Shown: one piece after another, positions 24,456 through 33,696 of the stretch
How the letters are laid out: each line of letters starts with the position of its first letter
Position numbering within the stretch: position 1 is the first letter of the stretch
Source: UBA7477 sp045602925
Lineage (GTDB): Bacteria > Bacillota > Clostridia > Oscillospirales > Ruminococcaceae
Reading direction: 5' to 3'
Length of the DNA stretch: 36,538 nucleotides
Assembly (NCBI GenBank): GCA_045602925.1
Contig: JAZSCN010000028.1
Span: 1-36,538, forward strand
The notes under the pieces: generated by a model
Seen by the model: the letters and a program-made list of their open reading frames with translations, nothing else
What the model was told of the DNA's origin: nothing
Database searches by the model: none
Made by a program: the position numbers and the translations under genes

Positions 24456-24477
24456 AACCCCAAAAAAGATTTGACCG

Positions 24478-26865
24478 TTATTCCTCGTCTACTACCGACT
24501 CATAGTCATAAACTCTGCCGTCGATAACGCCAAAGCCCTTCTTCTTATCGAGCTTTGTGCAGACAATCATATAAATAAAGAACATTAAAAGTCCACCGAT
24601 TGTGATAATAAGGCCCTCTTTAAGACCAACGGTTTCGTACTTAAATTCAATCTCGCATTCGCCTGCAGGAACTCTTATTGCACAAAGTCCGTCAAATACG
24701 TTTTCAATCTTGGTTTCGTTGCCGTTTACATAAGCAGTAAAGCCCTCGTCGAACGGTACAGAGAAGAACATAAGACTTTCCTTTTCGACGTTTGCCTTTG
24801 CTTCAAAGCCGTTTGCACTCTCCTTGAAGTAGTAGCAAGCAGTCTGTGCCTTCTTGTCGGCATCTGCAAAAACGTCTGCCCTTAGTGATGAGTAGGAATT
24901 TCCGTAGTCGCTGAGGATATCGCCGTATTCTTCAATCTGTTCTTCAGTGAGGAAGACTGCTCTTACAGCGAGCGCGGTCTTCTGGCTTGTAGAGAGCTTC
25001 TTTACCTCGTCGAGCTCGAGATACTTATCGTATATAAAGCCCATTGGGATATAGTGCTCGTTTTCGTAGATGTAAAAATCATTCTGTGTGTCGATATACT
25101 TAAAGCCGTCTACTATAATCTCAGGTGGCTCCTCGTTATCGCCGACTTGCTTAAGATAATACTTTACAGAGAGCAGTGGTCTTAGGGCGTAGTAGTTTGT
25201 TTCTACTCTTGTAGCAACATTTCTTGTAATGCCCATTGTATCCTGATAGAAGCTCATAATCGAAGGTGAAGCTGTACTCTGGAAGCATCTCATTGACGAG
25301 TAGCCCCAGTACATACACCAGTTATCGACATTTTCGCTTGTATCAATTCTGTAGAACTCGCCTTCCTGCTTTGGTAGGTCGATTTCGCCCTTAATAGCGT
25401 GCTCGATGTAGTAATCCTGGTATGGTCCCTGCGCAATTCCGTACCAAAGCATTGCGGCACTTGAAACAAACACAGCGACAACAGTCATCGGCAAAAGCTT
25501 CTTGAGAGATGACTTTTTCTCGTTTATAAAGTATACAGCAAAGACAAGCATAATGAACAGCACGATAGTTCCCACAAGCTGAATTACAGCGAGGTCAGGG
25601 TACTGTGCAACCTTGCCGATAGAGATTTCACCCGTCTTTGAATCCTTCTTAGGAAGAAGGAATACAACTGCAAAGATAGTGAGCACAATCGCAGTCGGCT
25701 TGACGCCCTTCTTGAGAGAGGTGCTCTTATCGTCGACCGAGTACGCCGTCATAAGCGCCATAATAAGCACCGGCATAAAGAACCATCTTGCGTAGTAGCT
25801 ACCGTTGAAAAGCTGGAATGAGCTGTTGAGAATAGGCACAAGCGCACATATCAGGCAGATAAGAGAAAGCTTCTTTGTCCAGTGCTTGCCCTTTTCTCTG
25901 AAGTATGCGATAACGCCTGCCATCGAGAACATTGGCAGATATGCTGCGATTGAAGCCCATCTTGCGCTGTCTGAGCTGAACAGGTTAGACCTAGCAGGCA
26001 TATCGGGGAGCATAAATAGGCTCTGAATAATTCTGTAAAGCCTGTTCTTGTCGGAATAAACGACCATATCAATTCCCCAAAGCGACTCTGAAAGTCTAGG
26101 GTTAGAGAGAACCGAGAGTGCCGACGGCAGGAACACCACAGCAGAGATTAAAACGCCTATAACAGCCTCGATAGCAAGGCCGAAGAATTTTCTTAACGTT
26201 AATGTGAAGCTTCTGTCCGTGCATCTTATAAAGAAGTATATCAGCGTGAATATTACCACAGAAGCAAAGAAGTAGTAGTTGATAATCGCCAACAGTCCCA
26301 CAGCGAGTGCAAAGACGCCCTTTCTGTTGTCGCACACTCTCATTTCGAGTGCGAGCAGTACGAGAGGGAAGAACGCAGTAACGTCGTGGAAGTGGTTGAA
26401 GAACACGTTGTAAATCTGTGCGCCGGAAAATGCATACAGGAATGCACCTATTGTAGCCGCATTAGGAGTCTTTACAAATCGTCTTATAAATGCGTAGCTT
26501 GTAAGAGCTGCGATAGCTGTCTTTAAGCACAAAAGCCAAGGAATAAGGCATACAACAATCGACGATGGGAACGGGATAGTCAGCCAGAAAAACGGGCTTC
26601 CGAACAGGTAGAAGGAGTATGCTCCCATAATGTCAGAGCCAAGGTCTGTTCCCCAGTCCCAGCCGACGCCGTTTTCTCTCACGAAGTCGTGGGCGTGTTC
26701 GTAGAACATAAGCTGCTGGGAGTTAAAATCGCCGTAGTACAAGAGGTAGCCCTTGTTGTATATGAGTATAGGAATAAATATTACTGCAAGCATTATAAAT
26801 GATGCCAAAAATACAAACAGGTATCTCTCCTTTGGTTTCTGGAGAGGTGAAATAGTTTTCGTCAT
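24478..26865 (-). CDS. yfhO: YfhO-family membrane glycosyltransferase-like protein
   Basis: This is a 795-aa polytopic membrane protein of the YfhO family (GT-C-like fold). It begins with one transmembrane helix (about 17-37) and a conserved extracellular loop with YGDFNSQQLMFYEHAHDF. Roughly a dozen helices follow up to about 480. The large extracytoplasmic domain (about 485-765) is predicted to be beta-rich, and one last helix (about 768-785) precedes a short Lys-rich cytoplasmic tail. Characterised relatives glycosylate lipoteichoic acid or other wall polymers from lipid-linked sugars, but the polymer here is unknown. It stands alone, with a possible extended -10 promoter at 26903. Confidence 0.88.
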   Translation of the reverse strand: MTKTISPLQKPKERYLFVFLASFIMLAVIFIPILIYNKGYLLYYGDFNSQQLMFYEHAHDFVRENGVGWDWGTDLGSDIMGAYSFYLFGSPFFWLTIPFPSSIVVCLIPWLLCLKTAIAALTSYAFIRRFVKTPNAATIGAFLYAFSGAQIYNVFFNHFHDVTAFFPLVLLALEMRVCDNRKGVFALAVGLLAIINYYFFASVVIFTLIYFFIRCTDRSFTLTLRKFFGLAIEAVIGVLISAVVFLPSALSVLSNPRLSESLWGIDMVVYSDKNRLYRIIQSLFMLPDMPARSNLFSSDSARWASIAAYLPMFSMAGVIAYFREKGKHWTKKLSLICLICALVPILNSSFQLFNGSYYARWFFMPVLIMALMTAYSVDDKSTSLKKGVKPTAIVLTIFAVVFLLPKKDSKTGEISIGKVAQYPDLAVIQLVGTIVLFIMLVFAVYFINEKKSSLKKLLPMTVVAVFVSSAAMLWYGIAQGPYQDYYIEHAIKGEIDLPKQEGEFYRIDTSENVDNWCMYWGYSSMRCFQSTASPSIMSFYQDTMGITRNVATRVETNYYALRPLLSVKYYLKQVGDNEEPPEIIVDGFKYIDTQNDFYIYENEHYIPMGFIYDKYLELDEVKKLSTSQKTALAVRAVFLTEEQIEEYGDILSDYGNSYSSLRADVFADADKKAQTACYYFKESANGFEAKANVEKESLMFFSVPFDEGFTAYVNGNETKIENVFDGLCAIRVPAGECEIEFKYETVGLKEGLIITIGGLLMFFIYMIVCTKLDKKKGFGVIDGRVYDYESVVDEE

Positions 26866-26902
26866 TTTAAGCCTCCGTTTTTGAAAATTAGCTCTACCCT
26901 TT

Positions 26903-26912
26903 ATTGTACCAT
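26903..26912 (-). promoter_or_regulatory. Possible extended -10 promoter of yfhO
   Basis: On the minus strand, TATGGTACAAT gives a TGn-TACAAT element about 38 bp before the start codon. The -35 (TTTATT) is poor. Confidence 0.45.
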
Positions 26913-26995
26913 ACTTTTATGAAAAAATAAAGAGGGAAATTTCCATACAGCGTACTTACTCAAGGTTTATCGAAAAGCAGTCTTTACACAACAAA

Positions 26996-27019
26996 AAAGC
27001 ACCGATTTCTCGGTGCTTT
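26996..27019. terminator. Terminator of the c-di-GMP phosphodiesterase gene
   Basis: AAAGCACCGA-TTTC-TCGGTGCTTT is a perfect 10-bp stem with a T-run on the minus strand, 21 bp past the stop codon. Confidence 0.9.
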
Positions 27020-27040
27020 ACTTTGCTTTGTGCGTGGCTA

Positions 27041-30000
27041 TCAGTCGGAGATGTATTCGATAATAGCAGGAATACCGTTCCAGTCGATGCGCCTGCCACG
27101 GATGTAGAATATGCCCTTGTCGTGCTCGATGGTTCTTGTCTGGTAGCTGTCGTAATTGTAGCTATCAGCGAATTTCTTATTTCCGCCACTGAGCAGGTCA
27201 TAGCAGCTAATCTTGGAAACGTCGGTTTCCTCGTCGATATTGAGCTGAGTTCTGAGGGTGTTGTTCATATAAAGCGTTGCGTGAGTCTGCTCGTCACAAA
27301 CGTATATACCAATCGAAGCTTCGTCGAGCATACGTCTGTACATAAGCTCTCTGTCGGAAGAAACGGTATAAAGACAGCTTATAGAAACCGAGCCGTCAGC
27401 GTGGTCGGAGATTTTGTTTGCCGACATTGTTACCCAGCGATAACCGACCTTGCAGTTGACTCTGAAGCTTAGTCTGATGCTTTCGCCCGTTTTTACAAGA
27501 TATGTCATTGCGGCGTATACTCTGTCGTAGTCACGCTTATAGACAAGTGACATTACATCCTTTTCAACCAGCCTCTTATATTCCTCAGGGCAATCGCCGT
27601 AGCCCCAGATTTCAGGCAATGAGTTACTGAAGAATTCAGAGGTAACCTTTTCGCCTGCTACTCGGTAATTAGCTACACCACCCGGCAGAGAGTTGATTAC
27701 AGCATCAAGCCTCTGTGTTTGCTCTACAAGCTCGGTAATATCGGTTATAACAGCGGTAATACGCTTGCTCTTGTCGTTTTCGTCAGTCGAAATATAAGGA
27801 GCAAACTCGCATCGTAGGCATTTTTCCTTACCGTCGTTGCCGGTGATAGTTATGTTTTCGCTAAGTGTAACCCCATCATACGCAACTCTCATAATACTCT
27901 TCTTGAATCTGCGTTTTTCATCCTTCGAAACGATATCAAGCAGGTCAAGACGCTTTGAGATATAGGTTTCTCTATCGTAGCCAAGAAGGGTGTAGTATGT
28001 GCTGTTTCTGAAAATAGGAACAATTTCACCATTATCGCTAAGCTCGACAAAAGCAATACCTGCGCCGACTGATTTAACGACATTTTTAAGCAGCTCAGAA
28101 GCGTGCTTAACCTTGGCTTCGTCCTTCTTACGCTCGTCGATATCGAGGATAGTGTAGTTAGCGTAGCTCGGATTACCACTTCTGTCGAAGCTCATAGTCT
28201 TTCTCAGCTGGCACCAGACGTAGCCACCGTCGACCTCGAGAAGTCTTGCTTCTGCAACTCGGCTGTCTGTGCTGTTATCGAGAATAATATCTCTTACAAG
28301 CTCGCAGTCATCGGGGTGGATAGTTTCTCCAAAGTCGCCGTTGCTGAAGTTGACAGTAGCTACATCGAGATTGCTTAAAGCGAATCGCGAGTAGTTCTCG
28401 GTACTTTCGATAGACCTTGTCGCAAAGTCGTATTCAAGAAGCACGATGCCCGTTTGTCTAACGTAGATATTAGAGGTTTCGTGGAAGTGCTGCTTGATAA
28501 GGAGTCTTTCGTTTTCACGCTCAAGTTCATTCGCCTTATACTGCGAGGTTGTATTCATTATGCAAAGCAGGAATACCGTTTCGGTAAACTTAACTGCCGT
28601 GCAGGTATACCAGTGCTCGCCGTTTTCGTCCGTAAAGCTGAAGTTAGAAGACGAACAGCCCTTTGAAAGTGCATCTGTACAAATCTTTGCGAGCCACTTT
28701 CTCTTTTTCTCCTGTCTGGAATCAGAGAAAACATCAAGCATCTGGTGTATGATGTCAGAATCGTGATTCTTTTCGGAGATAAGTGAAATTTCGCTATGGA
28801 GCATATCGACTCTGTAGATTCTGTCATATACAGAGGTCAAAGCGGCGCTGTACTTACTTTGCTCAGCGTATATTCTGTCGGTGATGTCGGTGATAACTGC
28901 GATGCCCATAGGCTCGTTAGTTTCAGGATTATACACAACCGTTCCGGAGAATGCTATCCATCTTTCGCGGCCGTCCTCGGTAGGAGCAGAGGCACGGAAC
29001 TGCATAGAGAGAGTTTCTCCTACAGACATAGCCATTCTCGACTTGCGCTTGAACTCGTCACGGTCGAGCGAGTTTACAAAATCGAAAAACGGACCGGTAT
29101 AGTCTTGTGGTGCACCGATAATTTCTCTGAACTTATCGGTTGCAAAGCTCAGGTAAGTTTCCTTCTCATCAAAGGTGAACAGGCCTACGCCACCGTCCAT
29201 ATTTTCCATAATAGCGTCCATACGCTTGTTGTAGGATTCTGTACGCTGTTGCATACGGTACTTCATCATTTCAAGCGAATAGTAGTAGCTGAACGATTGC
29301 AGGAAGTCGACCTGATCGAAGTTATCCTTCGGGTTGTCAATGTTTATAAAACCGGTCATAACACGGTTAGTGAGTATCGGCACAGCGATAACAGACTGTA
29401 CGCCCAGCTTTGTTATAGCCGCCTTATCCTTGCCGGAAAGGGTAGGCTCGTTAGGTATGCTGGCGATGCTGACAACACGCTTGTTTTTTATGTAGTCAAT
29501 CCACGGTCTGTGGAAGGAGATTGGTATAGCCTTATGCTCGGCAATGTGACCGTTAAAGCCGTCTGCACACTGCTCGTATAGGTTATAGCACATACCTTCT
29601 TCTTCGTTGAACTCATAAATTGATGCTCTTTCGGCTCTGAAGTACTTTCTCACGATCTTGAGAATTTCGTCAATAGTAACGTCGATATCGGTTCTTTCGA
29701 GAAGTCGTCTGGAAAGAACGTTGAGAAGTCGCATCTTTTCGCCCGACTTCTTTTCGAGCGTCTTATGCGCAGTGATATCATTGAAGGCGATACAAAGCAG
29801 AGCCTTTTCGTTTGTTCCACCGAATGAGCTTACAGCGGCATCAAGGTATATAAGCTTTCCGCCTGCACCGATACGTCTGACTGTATGGTGAACGGTCTTC
29901 TTTGTGTATATAGCCTTTCTGCACGCCTCGAGAACGTCCTTCTTGTCATCTGGATAAACCTTCTCGAGAACATTCTTTGCATCCTTTGAAAACTCCGAGA

Positions 30001-31879
30001 GGGTATAGCCGAAAATCTGGTAGTAGCCTTCGTTAACTCTTATAGCCTCGAGCTTGTCATCTTCAAGCTCGTAGAAGCCCATTCCACCGAACATTCCGTT
30101 CATAAGCTTTGTGATAGTTTCGTTGCTTGAGAGCATTGCGTCAACGTCTTGCGAAGCTGTATCGGAACGCTTGTCGCTGACTATCTCGTCGATGTTGCTT
30201 GCGATGATAGCCTCGAAGTCTTCTCTAGGCAGAGGCTTAGAGAAGTAGAAGCCCTGAATGTTGTCACAGCCGATACTCTTGAGGAAGGTAACCTGCGACT
30301 TGGTTTCTACGCCCTCTGCGATGCAAGGCATATCAAGCCACTTAGCCATTCTTACGATAGAGGTGAGAATGTTGGCTGCCTTGTCAGTAGAGGTTAAGTC
30401 AGCCATAAAGTTCATATCAATCTTAAGAACGTCGATTGGCAAATCCTTCAGGATGTTGAGCGATGAATATCCGCTGCCGAAGTCGTCCATAAGGATAGTA
30501 AAGCCGTATGCACGAAGCTTGTTTACGGTATTAGTGATAATTGTAGGGTTGTTGCTGTAGGCAGTCTCGGTAATTTCAATCTTGAAAAGCTCAGGTGACA
30601 GCTCATATTTTTTAACGAGCGCGATAATATCGTCAGCGAGAGTTTCGTTGAAAAGGCTCATTCTCGATACGTTTACAGAGATAGGAATTTGTCTTAGTCC
30701 CTGAAGCCTTCTTTCCTTGATATAAGCGCAAACATGGTCGAATATGTAGTAGTCAAGCTTTGAGATAAAGCCGTTTTTCTCGAAGATAGGAATAAACATT
30801 CCCGGCGGAACGAGTCCCTTTGTAGGGTGACGCCAACGAACCAGAGCCTCGGCACTGTACGGCTGCATAGATGAGAGACTGTAGATAGGCTGGAACCATA
30901 CTTCAAACTGTTCGGTTTCCAGAGCCCATTCCATTTCGTTCTCTATACGCTGTTCTCTAAGTAGGTTCTTTCTTATATCGTCGTTGTAGTAGGCAATAAC
31001 CTTGGTGTTGTCTTCTTTGATAGATTGCATAGCAAGCTTAGCTCTGTCACACATAACGGCAACAGAAACATCTTTACTTGTAATTCTGTAGACACCGGCC
31101 TTGATATTGATATTATAGTAACGTGGGAAGCAGTCCTTGAGCGACTGAATAGAATCTAAAAGGAGCTGCTCGTAGAAGTTGTCCGAAGGTATACATACAG
31201 CAAAGTGGTCAGAGGTAAGTCTGCCATAGGTTCCGCCACGCGTTGTAACGGTATCTTCGATATGTCTTGCCATAGTAACAAGCACATCGTCAGCAGCCTT
31301 GGCGCCGAAAATATCGTTTATAACCTTAAACTTAATTATGTTAAGACGCACGAGGATATACTCAGAGTCGTCAGCTGTAATCATATCCTTAGTGTGTCTG
31401 TAGAAGGCATTGGCGTTATAGACAGAGGTAAGCTCGTCGTGGTCTGCCCTGAAGCGAAGCTCCTCTTTACTGTTGATTTCATTAGTAACGTCGGTGTAGG
31501 TTACAACTATCTTCTGCCCGTCTGCGTCCGGGCTCATAACGCACACCTTGAGCCACATACTAGCTCTGTCACTCTTTGTAAATCCGGCAATCATTTCCTT
31601 AGGAAGTCCCGATTTAAGGCAGCTTTCGTACAGCTCCTCAAGAGCCTGCCTGTCAGCATCGCGCACGCAGGTGAAGACATCTTGCTTAGCCTTTTTTCTA
31701 AAGGTGTTAGGGGAATATCCGAGCATAGTACAAAGCGTTCTGTTACAGTAGCTTAGCACAAAGCCGTCTTCCATGCGTTCAAACATAGCTACACCGTTTG
31801 AAACGTACTCAAGCAGTTTTTCAATAGTGTTATCGGCAACCTGTGCGCCGATATTCTCTGTATTCTTATTCACCTGCAA
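27041..31879 (-). CDS. Multi-PAS/GAF EAL-domain c-di-GMP phosphodiesterase with degenerate GGDEF
   Basis: This is a 1612-aa protein without transmembrane segments. The order is PAS (about 25-130), GGDEF-like (about 150-310), EAL (about 315-565), PAS (about 600-715), GAF (about 720-870), then about five PAS or PAS-like domains to the C-terminus. The cyclase signature is degraded to GRLTSDHF, so no cyclase activity is expected. The EAL domain keeps AEALVRW, the Asn in VNVSRMS, IEITE, MDDFGSGYSSL, LKID and IAEGVE, so phosphodiesterase activity is expected. Sensors mostly follow the catalytic domain, the reverse of the usual order. I start at TTG 31879, 5 bp after AAGGAGG. The frame opens at GTG 31885 but overlaps that site. 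A sigma-A promoter lies at 31918. Confidence 0.9.
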   Translation of the reverse strand: MQVNKNTENIGAQVADNTIEKLLEYVSNGVAMFERMEDGFVLSYCNRTLCTMLGYSPNTFRKKAKQDVFTCVRDADRQALEELYESCLKSGLPKEMIAGFTKSDRASMWLKVCVMSPDADGQKIVVTYTDVTNEINSKEELRFRADHDELTSVYNANAFYRHTKDMITADDSEYILVRLNIIKFKVINDIFGAKAADDVLVTMARHIEDTVTTRGGTYGRLTSDHFAVCIPSDNFYEQLLLDSIQSLKDCFPRYYNINIKAGVYRITSKDVSVAVMCDRAKLAMQSIKEDNTKVIAYYNDDIRKNLLREQRIENEMEWALETEQFEVWFQPIYSLSSMQPYSAEALVRWRHPTKGLVPPGMFIPIFEKNGFISKLDYYIFDHVCAYIKERRLQGLRQIPISVNVSRMSLFNETLADDIIALVKKYELSPELFKIEITETAYSNNPTIITNTVNKLRAYGFTILMDDFGSGYSSLNILKDLPIDVLKIDMNFMADLTSTDKAANILTSIVRMAKWLDMPCIAEGVETKSQVTFLKSIGCDNIQGFYFSKPLPREDFEAIIASNIDEIVSDKRSDTASQDVDAMLSSNETITKLMNGMFGGMGFYELEDDKLEAIRVNEGYYQIFGYTLSEFSKDAKNVLEKVYPDDKKDVLEACRKAIYTKKTVHHTVRRIGAGGKLIYLDAAVSSFGGTNEKALLCIAFNDITAHKTLEKKSGEKMRLLNVLSRRLLERTDIDVTIDEILKIVRKYFRAERASIYEFNEEEGMCYNLYEQCADGFNGHIAEHKAIPISFHRPWIDYIKNKRVVSIASIPNEPTLSGKDKAAITKLGVQSVIAVPILTNRVMTGFINIDNPKDNFDQVDFLQSFSYYYSLEMMKYRMQQRTESYNKRMDAIMENMDGGVGLFTFDEKETYLSFATDKFREIIGAPQDYTGPFFDFVNSLDRDEFKRKSRMAMSVGETLSMQFRASAPTEDGRERWIAFSGTVVYNPETNEPMGIAVITDITDRIYAEQSKYSAALTSVYDRIYRVDMLHSEISLISEKNHDSDIIHQMLDVFSDSRQEKKRKWLAKICTDALSKGCSSSNFSFTDENGEHWYTCTAVKFTETVFLLCIMNTTSQYKANELERENERLLIKQHFHETSNIYVRQTGIVLLEYDFATRSIESTENYSRFALSNLDVATVNFSNGDFGETIHPDDCELVRDIILDNSTDSRVAEARLLEVDGGYVWCQLRKTMSFDRSGNPSYANYTILDIDERKKDEAKVKHASELLKNVVKSVGAGIAFVELSDNGEIVPIFRNSTYYTLLGYDRETYISKRLDLLDIVSKDEKRRFKKSIMRVAYDGVTLSENITITGNDGKEKCLRCEFAPYISTDENDKSKRITAVITDITELVEQTQRLDAVINSLPGGVANYRVAGEKVTSEFFSNSLPEIWGYGDCPEEYKRLVEKDVMSLVYKRDYDRVYAAMTYLVKTGESIRLSFRVNCKVGYRWVTMSANKISDHADGSVSISCLYTVSSDRELMYRRMLDEASIGIYVCDEQTHATLYMNNTLRTQLNIDEETDVSKISCYDLLSGGNKKFADSYNYDSYQTRTIEHDKGIFYIRGRRIDWNGIPAIIEYISD

Positions 31880-31917
31880 TCGCACCTCCTTTAAAATAGT
31901 GATACCTATACAATTTA

Positions 31918-31946
31918 ATTATATCACTCTAATTTGGTTATTGCAA
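31918..31946 (-). promoter_or_regulatory. Sigma-A promoter of the EAL-protein gene
   Basis: On the minus strand, TTGCAA (31941-31946) is separated by 17 bp from a perfect TATAAT (31918-31923), about 40 bp before the start codon. Confidence 0.8.
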
Positions 31947-32146
31947 CAAAACAAAAACAAAAAACTAGACAAACTTCACAAGTCTTTTTTGTGGAAAAAG
32001 AGCAATATAATGCCGAAAACAGTATGTTTTATGTATATATTTGATAAAACATTTATATTAAACACAAATTTGTTCAAATTTAGAAAACGAATCTCAGCAC
32101 ACTCGGTGCTGAAATGTGCTGTGGCGAGGCTCTTTTAATAAATTGA
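31947..32146. other. AT-rich divergent intergenic region
   Basis: This non-coding stretch lies between the divergent promoters of the EAL-protein and rubrerythrin genes. The only structure seen is the hairpin TCAGCAC-ACTCG-GTGCTGA at 32094-32112. No clear PerR-type operator was recognised. Confidence 0.5.
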
Positions 32147-32175
32147 TTGACAGAAGATTTTGCATCTGTTATAAT
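32147..32175 (+). promoter_or_regulatory. Consensus sigma-A promoter of rubrerythrin
   Basis: Perfect TTGACA, 17 bp, perfect TATAAT. Strong constitutive expression is expected, and any oxygen control would need a separate operator that I do not see. Confidence 0.93.
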
Positions 32176-32229
32176 GATGTTGACGCAGAAATTCTGCGAG
32201 AAATTTTAAAAAAATCGGAGGTAATTTAT

Positions 32230-32772
32230 ATGGCAAAATCCAAGTACGAGGGAACAAAAACCTATCAGAATCTTTTGGAGGCCTTCGCAGGCGAATCTCA
32301 GGCAAGAAATAAATATACATACTTTGCATCTGTAGCAAAGAAGCAGGGCTTCGAGCAGATTGCTGAGCTTTTCTTAAAGACTGCTGAAAACGAAAAGGAG
32401 CACGCAAAGCTCTGGTTCAAGGCACTCGGCGGAATCGGCGATACAGCTGAAAATCTCTTAGAGGCTGCAGAGGGCGAAAACTTTGAGTGGACAGATATGT
32501 ACGACAGAATGGCTAAGGAAGCTGACGAAGAAGGCTTCCCTGAGCTTGCTGCACAGTTCAGAGGCGTTGCTGCTATCGAAAAGTCCCACGAGGAAAGATA
32601 CCGTGCACTATTAAATAATGTAGAAACCGCTGCTGTTTTTGAAAAGAGCGAGGTTAAGGTTTGGGAGTGCCGTAACTGCGGACATATTATTGTTGGTACA
32701 AAGGCTCCAAAGGCTTGCCCTGTATGCTTCCACCCACAGAGCTACTTTGAAATCAGAAAGGAAAACTACTAA
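32230..32772 (+). CDS. rbr: Rubrerythrin
   Basis: This is a 180-aa non-haem iron peroxidase of anaerobes that reduces hydrogen peroxide to water. The N-terminal four-helix domain carries the di-iron ligands in FAGESQARNKYTYF and ENEKEHAKLWF, and in the second pair of helices around GVAAIEKSHEERY. The C-terminal rubredoxin domain holds one Fe(Cys)4 site, CRNCGH and CPVCFHP (about 149-167). I start at 32230 because GGAGG lies 8 bp upstream. A longer frame from 32116 crosses the promoter. It is monocistronic with a consensus promoter and a terminator at 32943. Its stop codon is followed at once by CCAGCC, as in two other genes here. Confidence 0.96.
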   Translation: MAKSKYEGTKTYQNLLEAFAGESQARNKYTYFASVAKKQGFEQIAELFLKTAENEKEHAKLWFKALGGIGDTAENLLEAAEGENFEWTDMYDRMAKEADEEGFPELAAQFRGVAAIEKSHEERYRALLNNVETAAVFEKSEVKVWECRNCGHIIVGTKAPKACPVCFHPQSYFEIRKENY

Positions 32773-32779
32773 CCAGCCC

Positions 32780-32911
32780 GGCGAACCGCCGGTGGCATTT
32801 GTGCCTCCATATACTTTGCAATTTTGGAAAGTTTGTCTGTCGGCACGATCGAAAAGAGTTACAAGTAAAACTATTACAAAGTCTGGCGAGCCGCCGGTGG
32901 CATTTGTGCCT
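32780..32911 (+). repeat. Direct repeats in the rubrerythrin 3' UTR
   Basis: A 27-bp block (GGCGARCCGCCGGTGGCATT, then TGTGCCT) occurs at 32780-32806 and 32885-32911 with one difference. Between them is AAAGTTTGTCTGTCGGCACG (32828-32847), also found inverted at 4145-4164. Each unit can fold through GGCG / CGCC and GGCA / TGCC pairs. This links the 3' UTR to the module at 4141-4290. Confidence 0.75.
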
Positions 32912-32942
32912 TCGGCACGAGTGCATTAAAATAATAATAATT

Positions 32943-32970
32943 AAGCCCTCACGTTAGTGGGGGCTTTTGT
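32943..32970 (+). terminator. Rubrerythrin terminator
   Basis: AAGCCCTCAC-GTTA-GTGGGGGCTT is followed by TTG. The hairpin is identical to that at 4096-4117. Confidence 0.88.
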
Positions 32971-32998
32971 ATGTGGGGAAGATCAGAAGGCTTTGCCT

Positions 32999-33225
32999 TT
33001 TATGTTCTTCTTTCTTGATAAAGAAGAACGAAGAAATCAAGAACTGCGTAGTTTTGACATCGCTCACTCTGTTCGCTCGCAAAAGCTACTTGTTCGGGGT
33101 TTACAAACCAAGTTAAGCACTCGTCGTTTTTACGCTGTGTTCTGTAGAACTATTCTGACTATCGACCTCCGAGAATGATAGTCGTACTTTATCGGCGTAT
33201 CAAGGGCGTAAAAACTCGTTGTCGG
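32999..33225 (-). repeat. Dispersed structured repeat, diverged copy C (opposite orientation)
   Basis: The sequence is well diverged, yet both hairpins are kept by paired changes. The first is GTTCTTCTTT / AAAGAAGAAC (33004-33029). The second is GTAG + TTTTG with CAAAA + CTAC (33048-33089). A further GACTATC / GATAGTC stem is present near 33157-33184. The end (33208-33225) reads GTAAAAACTCGTTGTCGG, the exact reverse complement of the first 18 bases of the window. Confidence 0.7.
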
Positions 33226-33278
33226 CTCAGCTCTGCGAAGCTGAGGAGAAGTATCTTATAAAGTTTTCCACAAAAAAC

Positions 33279-33304
33279 AAGCCTCACTTGCGTGGGGGCT
33301 TTTT
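33279..33304 (+). terminator. Orphan terminator at the edge of repeat D
   Basis: AAGCC + TCAC pairs with GTGG + GGCTT (one bulged G), followed by a run of T. No gene precedes it directly. Repeat D starts at the next base. Confidence 0.75.
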
Positions 33305-33655
33305 GTTGGGCGAGTAGAAAAACGCTAGCCCCGATACGGTAAGAACAGTTTTTACAGCCTTAAGGAATGATAGAGTGTGACGTACGCTCTCGCTGGTAAC
33401 AAGGCAGAAACACTCGACAATGAAGTTTGTAAAAACGTGGAGTGCTAATTTTGTCTGTAAAAGCGAACAAGGAGACTTCGGCAGGGAGCATAGCGACCGT
33501 ATACCGAAGCGACGCAGTTCTTGACTTCTTGGCACTTCTTTGTCAAGAAAGAAGTGCACAAAGGGTGTAAAAGCTCGGCATACCCTCAGGGGCACAGATA
33601 GCTAACACATCTGCACCGATACGGCGAAAACAGTTTTTACAGCCTTGAGGAAGAG
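33305..33655 (+). repeat. Dispersed structured repeat, copy D
   Basis: It starts with GTTGGGCGAGTAG immediately after the terminator T-run, contains both family hairpins, and ends after the second CACCGATACGGCGAAAAC block. It is close to copy A throughout. A 103-aa ORF on the opposite strand is not conserved in frame in all copies. Confidence 0.85.
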
Positions 33656-33696
33656 AGAAGAGCATAAACAAACGCCCTCACATGATGTGTGGCTAC

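Noticed and set aside
24308..24463. N-terminal extension of pth to 24463
   Set aside because: It runs through a hairpin and a repeat remnant. A good AAGGAG site sits before the ATG at 24307.
28796..29581. 261-aa plus-strand ORF inside the EAL gene
   Set aside because: It is the antisense shadow of a clearly conserved multi-domain protein.
32116..32229. Longer rubrerythrin start at 32116
   Set aside because: It would lie upstream of and across the consensus promoter at 32147-32175.
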